DNA of 5,811 nt, from assembly GCA_003505715.1 (NCBI GenBank), contig DNXU01000444.1:6842-12652 (forward strand). Direction: 5' to 3'. The stretch comes from Cyanobacteria bacterium UBA8803. GTDB lineage: Bacteria > Cyanobacteriota > Cyanobacteriia > Cyanobacteriales > Coleofasciculaceae. A program made the translations under genes and the position numbers. Numbering within the stretch: the first letter of the stretch is position 1; each line of letters starts with the position of its first letter. The notes under the pieces are model-generated. The model was not told the origin of the DNA. It searched no databases and saw only the letters and a program-made list of their open reading frames with translations. Positions 1 to 4,892 of this stretch are shown here, piece after piece.

Positions 1-30
1 TCATCCCTCATCCCTCACTCCCTCACTCCC
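1..30. repeat. Short tandem repeat at window edge
   Basis: Two units of TCATCCC (1-14) are followed by two of TCACTCCC (15-30) on the plus strand. The array probably continues left of the window. It encodes the C-terminal tail and stop codon of the DuOB-like protein. Confidence 0.8.
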
Positions 31-714
31 TATCTTTCCCCTTGATGGCTCTGGCAATTCCACCACACCTGCGATTAGTTTCCAACAAGGATCGTCCTCT
101 TCCCAATTATCAGGTCGCCAAGGCATACTCAAACTAACCGTCACCAAGTACTGATTTGTCGGTCGATATCCTAACTCCAGACGCCGAATAAATACTGGAT
201 CGGTAATCGTCGCCGTTAACTGTTGGCCATTGGCGGTTACAATAGAGCCTTCCCATTTATCAACATGCTCAAATCGCTGACCGATCGGTCTCACCGTTAA
301 TTCCACTGCTTTAACTAGTTGCAATGTCCGTCGTTGGACAGGTGGCAAAGATTGCATAAAACTGACGGTTACATACCGCTGGTCGTTGTGTAAAATGTAT
401 TCTTCCTGGCTGCAATATTTGAGTAAATAGGGAGGCGGAACCTGTCCAACTCGTCGCCATTTCCCCGGCAAAATTGAAAGGTTCTCCGATTCAAATCCAT
501 AGTCTGGCCCGGTTTTAGCTATAGGAATTTCTAGAACCTCTAGTAAAGCTGGTTCTGTACCTCCAATCAGGCGCATTTCTTTAGGAACTCGACCATCCGG
601 TAAATTAGAAACGGGTCTTATCCACTGGCCTTTAAAGGTATTGATACCAGCGATGCACCTATCGCCCCGCTTCCAAGAATTAGCAAGGCAAATTAACCGA
701 GTTACAGGTGGCAT
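1..714 (-). CDS. Dual-OB (DuOB)-like protein, third gene of the DUF488 cluster
   Basis: A 237-residue protein of unestablished function. The N-terminus has a conserved-looking block at residues 10-35 (LANSWKRGDRCIAG, then WIRP), followed by beta-rich sequence. A second conserved block near the C-terminus, about residues 190-220, reads VTVSLSMPW...DPCWKLIAGVVE. From memory this pattern fits the family named dual-OB domain, which would suggest nucleic-acid or nucleotide binding; that is inference. I chose the ATG at 714-712 over an in-frame ATG at 795. It gives the family-like N-terminus and overlaps the preceding DUF488 gene by 13 bp, while the longer start adds 27 low-complexity residues buried in that gene. 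A GGGGAAA about 10 nt upstream is at best a weak ribosome site. The last residues (GSEGVRDEG) and the TGA stop are encoded by a tandem repeat at the window edge, so the tail is probably not part of the fold. Confidence 0.78.
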   Translation of the reverse strand: MPPVTRLICLANSWKRGDRCIAGINTFKGQWIRPVSNLPDGRVPKEMRLIGGTEPALLEVLEIPIAKTGPDYGFESENLSILPGKWRRVGQVPPPYLLKYCSQEEYILHNDQRYVTVSFMQSLPPVQRRTLQLVKAVELTVRPIGQRFEHVDKWEGSIVTANGQQLTATITDPVFIRRLELGYRPTNQYLVTVSLSMPWRPDNWEEDDPCWKLIAGVVELPEPSRGKIGSEGVRDEG

Positions 715-1148
715 ATTTTCAGATTTCCCCAGCGTTCGTTCAAATATTCGGCAACTAAGCGGCGATGGCAGTGGTGGGGAGTTGGCTCGCTGCAAAGCAG
801 ACAGGCTCCATCTAGAATTTCTGGTGAAACTTTCTGCTCGATTTGCCGCTCCTTCATTAACTGCAAAAACCGCTGTTCATAGGTTGCCCAATCCCCGGCC
901 TTTTTTTTATACTCATCCAAAATATCTTTAGTGGGTGCTAAGTCTAACCGATGGATGTAATCTATATTGCCAATCTTGTTCAAGAAATACTCCAGGTCGG
1001 CTCGTTTAGTAAACCCAGCTAACTGGGAGCAGTTATTGAGTCGGGTATCGATGACTCGCTTCACCCCAGCCTCCAGTAAAGTATCGAAGAAGGTTTGGGC
1101 ACTCTTTTTAGTAAACCCAATGGTAAATAAATCAATCGGTTTCTTCAT
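702..1148 (-). CDS. Short DUF488 protein (second copy)
   Basis: A 148-residue DUF488-family protein (Pfam PF04343), full length for the short subtype. Visible family motifs are TIGFTKK at residues 9-15, IDTRLNN at about 33-39, SQLAGFTK at 41-48, LAPT at 70-73, and LLCSEPTPHHCHRRLVAEYL at 117-136. The C-x-E...CHR motif places C119, E121, C127, H128 and R129 as the likely functional residues. The biochemical activity of the family is not known to me; a cysteine-based catalytic or metal site is inference. The start at 1148 was chosen over an in-frame ATG at 1169 because it puts the TIGF motif at the usual distance from the N-terminus. It overlaps the upstream DUF488 gene by 17 bp, and only an AGG very close to the ATG resembles a ribosome site, so translation probably depends on coupling. 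Its 3' end overlaps the DuOB gene by 13 bp. Confidence 0.9.
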   Translation of the reverse strand: MKKPIDLFTIGFTKKSAQTFFDTLLEAGVKRVIDTRLNNCSQLAGFTKRADLEYFLNKIGNIDYIHRLDLAPTKDILDEYKKKAGDWATYEQRFLQLMKERQIEQKVSPEILDGACLLCSEPTPHHCHRRLVAEYLNERWGNLKICHL

Positions 1149-1782
1149 GACCTGTTGCCCGATAAGCAATCTGCTCGCCTTGTCGATGATAGGCGGCTTG
1201 CAGTCTCTCGTCTAGGGAGCTGTTAAGTAGTGGATCAACTAAGGGGGTATCAGCAAATAGGGAAAGCTGCTGGGGTTGTGCCAATTGAGACTTAGCTAAG
1301 CCATGCAAACTGAGCAGCCTATCTTCGAGATGGGAATGGGATTCCAAAGCTCCATCATTTAAAATATGACTGATTTCTAAATTAAATTGCCGCAAATGCC
1401 GACACACGAGAATGGTGCGATGGCAAGTGATGGGGTCTTTCTCGGCGCACATGAGGGCAATTTTGTAAGTTTCTACTCCTTTGAGCAGGCGCTGAATCCC
1501 TTGGGAAAATAATTCAGTCGCGGCAATTCTTTCGTATAAGGCTCTGCCATTAACATAACAGCTGAGGTCGGCGGGTCTGGCTCCTAATTCTTGACCCAGA
1601 AACACATAGCGGATGCCTGCCTGAGATAGGGCAGCTTGCAGCGGAGATTTGTTGAAATGGGGTAAGTAACGGCTGTAGGGATGCGATCGCACGTCAGCAA
1701 CCGCTGTAATTCCATGCTGCTGGAGCAAGGCAATGAAATCATTAATAGTAAGATTGGAATGTCCGATTGTAAATAATTGCAT
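1132..1782 (-). CDS. Long DUF488 protein, first gene of the cluster
   Basis: A 216-residue DUF488-family protein (PF04343). Motifs in order are TIGHSN at residues 5-10, DVRSHPYS at 30-37, GIRYVFLGQELGARP at 56-70, and MCAEKDPITCHR at 111-122, with C112, E114, C120, H121 and R122 as the probable active or ligand residues. DGALESHSHLEDRLL follows at 143-157. The C-terminal extension (about 165-210, ending QGEQIAYRA) is usual for the long subtype and absent from the short paralogue next door. The protein is predicted cytoplasmic, with no signal peptide or membrane segment. The ATG at 1782-1780 is the only sensible start because TIGHSN normally follows within a few residues of the N-terminus. An AGAG about 4 nt upstream is a poor ribosome site. 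The gene leads the trio and has its own promoter candidate at 1821-1850. The family's molecular function is unestablished, to my knowledge. Confidence 0.92.
   Translation of the reverse strand: MQLFTIGHSNLTINDFIALLQQHGITAVADVRSHPYSRYLPHFNKSPLQAALSQAGIRYVFLGQELGARPADLSCYVNGRALYERIAATELFSQGIQRLLKGVETYKIALMCAEKDPITCHRTILVCRHLRQFNLEISHILNDGALESHSHLEDRLLSLHGLAKSQLAQPQQLSLFADTPLVDPLLNSSLDERLQAAYHRQGEQIAYRATGHEETD
1683..1690. repeat. HIP1 octamer GCGATCGC
   Basis: A perfect HIP1 palindrome within the long DUF488 gene. It encodes part of the conserved DVRSHP motif, so here the octamer coexists with a constrained protein segment. Confidence 0.9.
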
Positions 1783-1794
1783 AAAGCTCTATCA

Positions 1795-1821
1795 GGGAGG
1801 GGTGGGGTGTGGGGTGTAGGG
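1795..1821 (+). repeat. G-rich heptamer-type repeat with G-quadruplex motif
   Basis: Five G-tracts lie at 1795-1797, 1799-1802, 1804-1807, 1811-1814 and 1819-1821, separated by loops of 1, 1, 3 and 4 nt. This satisfies the usual G3+N1-7 quadruplex pattern on the plus strand. The right part is a degenerate tandem heptamer (GGGGTGT, GGGGTGT, AGGG). The plus strand is the template for the minus-strand DUF488 operon, and the array fills nearly all of the space between the promoter candidate and the first start codon at 1782. Whether it folds in the cell is not known. Confidence 0.7.
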
Positions 1822-1850
1822 TAATAGAACAGGTATGGGATATTTGTCAA
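1821..1850 (-). promoter_or_regulatory. Candidate sigma70-type promoter for the DUF488 trio
   Basis: On the minus strand a perfect -35 box TTGACA (1850-1845) is followed after 18 bp by TATTAC (1826-1821), a 4/6 match to the -10 consensus. Transcription would start near 1814, giving a leader of about 30 nt made mostly of the C-rich repeat complement. The -35 box is persuasive, while the spacing and -10 box are only fair. No start-site data are available. Confidence 0.5.
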
Positions 1851-1906
1851 TCAACGTGTTCGCGGGAGTCCTCGGCTTCAATGAAGTAAGGCGGGGTCAG
1901 TGAATT

Positions 1907-1998
1907 TAGAAATTACGGAGCTACACCATATATAGTGGCAATGGTGCGTTAACTTGCACGTAACGCACCCTACTAATAGAGGCCCTGCGTAATTCCTA
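1907..1998. repeat. MITE-like nested inverted repeat
   Basis: The outer 14-bp arms TAGAAATTACGGAG (1907-1920) and CTGCGTAATTCCTA (1985-1998) are inverted with 12 of 14 matches. Inside lies a perfect 9-bp inverted pair, GGTGCGTTA (1943-1951) and TAACGCACC (1961-1969), with a 9-nt loop. The centres of the two pairs differ by only 3-4 bp, so the whole 92 bp can fold as one interrupted hairpin. There is no coding capacity, which fits a small non-autonomous element of the kind common in cyanobacteria. No target-site duplication was clearly identified. It lies downstream of the flavoprotein gene and upstream of the DUF488 promoter, but no T-run follows the stem, so it is not a classic terminator. 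Confidence 0.5.
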
Positions 1999-2007
1999 CA
2001 ATTTTTT

Positions 2008-2023
2008 CCCTACACCCTACACC
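2008..2023. repeat. CCCTACA heptamer tandem repeat
   Basis: Two CCCTACA units plus a partial third lie immediately after the flavoprotein stop codon. On the minus strand they read GGTGTAGGGTGTAGGG. The segment 2008-2017 is a perfect 10-bp inverted copy of GGGTGTAGGG at 1812-1821, so the two arrays flank the MITE-like element in opposite orientations. Confidence 0.65.
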
Positions 2024-2024
2024 G

Positions 2025-4007
2025 TCACAGTTTAAGGATGCCCTGGGGATTAACAGAAAATAGCGATCGCCTCTGCAACCCTTCCTGATGAATAATTTCG
2101 TTTGCCGCCAGTAACCCACTACTCACTGCTCGTTCCATCAAACCGCAGGGAAACGGCATTTTCACCCAGTCCCCGGCAAAGATTAGATTGGGGACAGTTG
2201 TACGAGTTTCTGGCCGTGAGTCATAGCTACCAGGTGGATAACCAGAGAAGTTCTTCTGATTCACCAGTTCCCGGTGCAGCATATTCGCAGCCTGGAGTTC
2301 TGGCACAATTTCATAGAGTTCCTGCTCAAAGGTTGCCAGCAAGACTTGTTGATTGGGAAATTCTTGCTCTTTGTAGCAGTAGGCGTGCAACTCTACTACG
2401 CTACCCCCAGTTTTTTGATGCCAAGTAATAAATTGCTCTTGAATCCGGTGATACAGGGTAATGCTATCTGTAAGTCGATAGCCAGATACAGAGGTAAAAT
2501 TGCTGTGCGGCCAGTTAAAATCGCGGTCAAACCAGAAGCGAGCTACCGCAAACGGGTCAGCTATTGCCAATTGCTCCACTTGACTCATTAGCTGCCGATC
2601 TACTTCACCATCACAGAGTCTGAATAACTGCTGGACTCCCGGCACGTCAGAGGCAAAAACATAATAGTCTGCTTGAATTATTTGTTGAACTACGGGAGGT
2701 GTAGTGGCGATTCCGATTAATTGCACTTCATCTTGAGTGCGTTGCCTAATTTGGAAGCGGGGTAAATCCCGTTGAGCCGGTCCAGTAATTACCTGCCCTT
2801 CATTATTATAGATGGCACCGTGGCAAGGGCAGAGAAACTTGCCATCTGCTTGGCGCTGCACTGTACAACCTTGGTGAGTACAGGTTAGGGAAATGGCCTC
2901 AGTTTGTCCGGGTAGTACGGCAAAAACGGCATCTCCAGTTCCGTAATATTCAGTATTTTGGGAAACCCATAAATCATCCGTTATATCCGTCACCAAATCC
3001 GTTGCCACTGTGGCAAAATTCGGATTGCGTTTTACCCAAAACGGGACATGATTCTGGATATTCCCCTGTTGGTAACTGAGAGACTCGATCTTACCGTTGT
3101 GCCAGTGAATCCGACTGACTGTAGCTTCCGTAACAATTGTGCCGCCTTGATCCTGAATAGCTCTGGCAATGGGTTGTACTAAGCTAGTTCCCATGTCTTG
3201 CTTCGTGCCATTGAAGGCTAATCCTTCTGGGTTGCCGAAAAAGTAGAAGTGGAAAAACTGCATCAGTTCTCCAGCACTGAGTAAATCTGGGGCGTTAAGG
3301 CTGGATTTAGCAAAGGGTAAAAAGTACAGGTCGTAAAGTCCTTGGGGAAACTCTCCTTTGACCCAGTCTGCTACTGATAGATGATCTAGGCGATCGAAAC
3401 TTGCTGGAATCTGGAAACCGCCGATTTCTCGGAATACTTGCCAATGTTTTAGTTTGGTTAGATTGATGCCCCAGCGCCATCGGTTGGATGATGAGATGGT
3501 TAAATCTACGATATTCCAGGGAAATGCCGAACGGCTGGGCAAGAACACTTCGGGATCGTACTTTTGATCTCGGAAAATCACAGAGTAAAACTCTAATGAT
3601 TGAAAATTATGGCGGATATCGAGTTCTGCGACCAGGCTGTTGAGATTGTAATACTGGGGAAAGAAGCCGTGAAATCCATGCTCCATCATGAAGGTTTCAC
3701 TACCGACTTGGATCGGCCAACTGGCAATTTTTCCACCTAGCTGGGGCGATCGCTCTAAAAGCGTGACAGTAAACCCCCGTTGGCTCAGTTCGTAGGCACA
3801 AGCGAGTCCTGCGAGTCCAGCACCAACCACGAGCGCGGTTTTGGCTTGGGTAAGCTTTCGTGGTAAATCTAAGGTGTCTGGCTGAAATATCGTTGGCTGA
3901 GGTTTGGCAAAACGAGTGTATCCCAGTACACTACTCACAGCACCAGCCCCCAAGAGTTTTAGGGCAGTCCGTCGAGAGATCGGGGGTAATAATGATGAGT
4001 GATTCAT
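2025..4007 (-). CDS. Tat-signal FAD oxidoreductase with internal Rieske domain (CrtU/CruE-like)
   Basis: A 660-residue flavoprotein of the phytoene-desaturase/amine-oxidase superfamily. A twin-arginine signal, SRRTALKLLG at residues 11-20, is followed by a short hydrophobic stretch to about 29. The FAD-binding fold starts with VVGAGLAG (60-67) and places E85 at the ribose position, then GGK at 91-93. A Rieske [2Fe-2S] domain is inserted at about 355-425. Its CTHQGC and CPCHG motifs give ligands C376, H378, C393 and H396, and C381 and C395 can form the disulfide of high-potential Rieske proteins. The C-terminal flavin motif AGDWVKMPFPCGLMERAVSSG (611-631) closely resembles isorenieratene-synthase-type (CrtU/CruE) carotenoid desaturase/methyltransferases, which in green sulfur bacteria and cyanobacteria are, as I recall, also Rieske-containing. 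The exact carotenoid substrate, or any carotenoid role, is inference. Tat export would fit a protein that acquires FAD and an Fe-S cluster before translocation. No AxA cleavage site is obvious, so the signal may act as an anchor. No Shine-Dalgarno sits at a normal distance. Confidence 0.87.
   Translation of the reverse strand: MNHSSLLPPISRRTALKLLGAGAVSSVLGYTRFAKPQPTIFQPDTLDLPRKLTQAKTALVVGAGLAGLACAYELSQRGFTVTLLERSPQLGGKIASWPIQVGSETFMMEHGFHGFFPQYYNLNSLVAELDIRHNFQSLEFYSVIFRDQKYDPEVFLPSRSAFPWNIVDLTISSSNRWRWGINLTKLKHWQVFREIGGFQIPASFDRLDHLSVADWVKGEFPQGLYDLYFLPFAKSSLNAPDLLSAGELMQFFHFYFFGNPEGLAFNGTKQDMGTSLVQPIARAIQDQGGTIVTEATVSRIHWHNGKIESLSYQQGNIQNHVPFWVKRNPNFATVATDLVTDITDDLWVSQNTEYYGTGDAVFAVLPGQTEAISLTCTHQGCTVQRQADGKFLCPCHGAIYNNEGQVITGPAQRDLPRFQIRQRTQDEVQLIGIATTPPVVQQIIQADYYVFASDVPGVQQLFRLCDGEVDRQLMSQVEQLAIADPFAVARFWFDRDFNWPHSNFTSVSGYRLTDSITLYHRIQEQFITWHQKTGGSVVELHAYCYKEQEFPNQQVLLATFEQELYEIVPELQAANMLHRELVNQKNFSGYPPGSYDSRPETRTTVPNLIFAGDWVKMPFPCGLMERAVSSGLLAANEIIHQEGLQRRSLFSVNPQGILKL
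2063..2070. repeat. HIP1 octamer GCGATCGC
   Basis: A perfect copy in the variable C-terminal tail of the flavoprotein, encoding part of QRRSLF. Confidence 0.9.
3746..3753. repeat. HIP1 octamer GCGATCGC
   Basis: A perfect copy in the flavoprotein FAD-binding region, encoding LERSP just after the second beta strand and covering the codon after the ribose-binding glutamate. Confidence 0.9.
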
Positions 4008-4035
4008 TAATTAATAGTTAGCTAGTCCTCACAAA
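4008..4035. promoter_or_regulatory. 28-bp divergent spacer with AT palindrome
   Basis: This is the whole gap between the divergent start codons of the flavoprotein and the ABC permease. A perfect 10-bp palindrome ATTAATTAAT (4006-4015) overlaps the flavoprotein ATG. The gap is too short for two standard promoters, so at least one promoter must lie inside the opposite gene. No convincing -35/-10 pair was found for either direction, and no operator is claimed beyond the palindrome. Confidence 0.3.
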
Positions 4036-4809
4036 ATGAAGTATTGGCGCGAAACTCTGGCTGTAGCTCAGCGCATTGTAATTGAATTGTGGCGGCGACG
4101 CCGCAGCTTGCTATTTTGGAGTATTTTTCCCATCTCTGTCTTGTTACTGAACGGGTTTATTTTGGCAGAGCGAGCTAAGCTTTCAACGGCGAAAGCTTTT
4201 GAAAGTGCTGCCCCTTCTACGTTAGTAGGTGCTGCTTTATTTTTCAGCTGTCTGGGTGGTACGGTAGCAACAGTAGTAGGAGAACGAGAACAGCAAACGC
4301 TCAAGCGGTTATTTATCTCCCCCCTGAGTGGCACATCCTATTTCCTCGGTATTTTTCTTGCCCACAGCTTGATTGGCACTGGTCAAGGCATTCTGGTTTA
4401 TACCGTGTCGGCTTTTTGGGGTGCGGGGTTTCAAGGTTCTGTACCGCTGGGGATATTGATTATCATACTCAGTATTATTGCGTATGTGGGTGTAGGATTT
4501 ATTCTCGGTACGCAATTTGCTCGCCGCACTGAGGATGTCAATGCTTTAGTTGCAGCTTTCGGAGTGCCTCTATTGATTTTAGGAGGAGCTTTTTTGCCAA
4601 CATCCTTATTTCCCCAAAAGATGCTAGACATTGCTAAATTTAACCCAATTTATCACATGAATGAAGCTTTAATGGGCGTCTGGGCGAGCGGTGAGGGTTT
4701 AGCAGAAATTCAGGAACATTTTGGCTTTCTAGCTGGGTTTGCACTCGTAATGGTGGCAGGAGGATGGTTATCCTATCAGCGCATGTTGAGAGTTGAAAGA
4801 AGACTCTAA
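4036..4809 (+). CDS. ABC-2 type transporter permease
   Basis: A 257-residue integral membrane subunit of an ABC-2 family exporter. Six membrane segments can be placed at roughly residues 25-43, 62-82, 100-127, 136-158, 168-188 and 229-246, with a basic cytoplasmic N-terminus (WRRRR at 19-23). The cytoplasmic loop after the second segment carries EREQQTLKRLFISPLS (83-98), the coupling motif typical of this family (ER..GTLe.l..sPl). Length and topology are normal for a DrrB-like half-transporter, which would act as a dimer with two ATPase subunits. The ATPase follows 83 bp downstream in the same direction, the reverse of the commoner ATPase-first order. No ribosome site is visible before the ATG, which lies 28 bp from the divergent flavoprotein start. 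The substrate cannot be inferred; lipids, polysaccharides and drugs are all possible for the family. Confidence 0.93.
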   Translation: MKYWRETLAVAQRIVIELWRRRRSLLFWSIFPISVLLLNGFILAERAKLSTAKAFESAAPSTLVGAALFFSCLGGTVATVVGEREQQTLKRLFISPLSGTSYFLGIFLAHSLIGTGQGILVYTVSAFWGAGFQGSVPLGILIIILSIIAYVGVGFILGTQFARRTEDVNALVAAFGVPLLILGGAFLPTSLFPQKMLDIAKFNPIYHMNEALMGVWASGEGLAEIQEHFGFLAGFALVMVAGGWLSYQRMLRVERRL

Positions 4810-4839
4810 CACCACAGGTTGATTTTTTGAAACCAAAGC

Positions 4840-4875
4840 ACGCCAAGAACCCATTTTTCTCTGCTTCCTTGGCGT
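4840..4875 (+). repeat. Inverted repeat between permease and ATPase genes
   Basis: A perfect 8-bp inverted pair, ACGCCAAG (4840-4847) and CTTGGCGT (4868-4875), encloses a 20-nt loop and is followed by TTTAAT. The 83-bp spacer (4810-4892) otherwise holds a T6 run at 4823-4828 and no clear promoter. The stem could attenuate or protect the transcript between the two transporter genes. Its sequence also resembles the CGCCAAG-type short repeats scattered in some cyanobacteria. The T-run is too short for a firm terminator call. Confidence 0.4.
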
Positions 4876-4892
4876 TTAATAAATTCAATATA

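Noticed and set aside
279..290. Perfect 12-bp palindrome GACCGATCGGTC
   Set aside because: It is inside the DuOB-like coding region, encodes ordinary sequence (RPIGQ), and has no regulatory context; probably chance.
641..931. Plus-strand 96-codon open frame
   Set aside because: It lies opposite the DuOB-like and short DUF488 genes, has no family-like motif, and is explained as a shadow of them.
1584..1850. 88-codon minus-strand frame starting in the spacer upstream of the long DUF488 gene
   Set aside because: Its first part translates the C-rich repeat and the rest is a shifted frame of the DUF488 gene, with low-complexity sequence.
1847..1906. About 20 minus-strand codons ending YFIEAEDSREHVD then TGA, suggestive of the tail of a lost gene such as a transposase
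   Set aside because: It is too short to assign, with an in-frame stop just upstream; I could not match it to a family by eye.
1943..1969. GGTGCGTTA hairpin as terminator of the flavoprotein gene
   Set aside because: No T-run follows the stem on the minus strand, and it lies more than 50 bp past the stop codon; a repeat explanation is better.
2102..2591. Two overlapping plus-strand open frames of about 105 codons
   Set aside because: They are antisense to the conserved C-terminal half of the flavoprotein, with no recognisable domain.
4008..4035. Minus-strand TTCATT-18 bp-TATTAA as a flavoprotein promoter
   Set aside because: The matches are only 3/6 and 4/6 and the start would fall on the ATG; not convincing.
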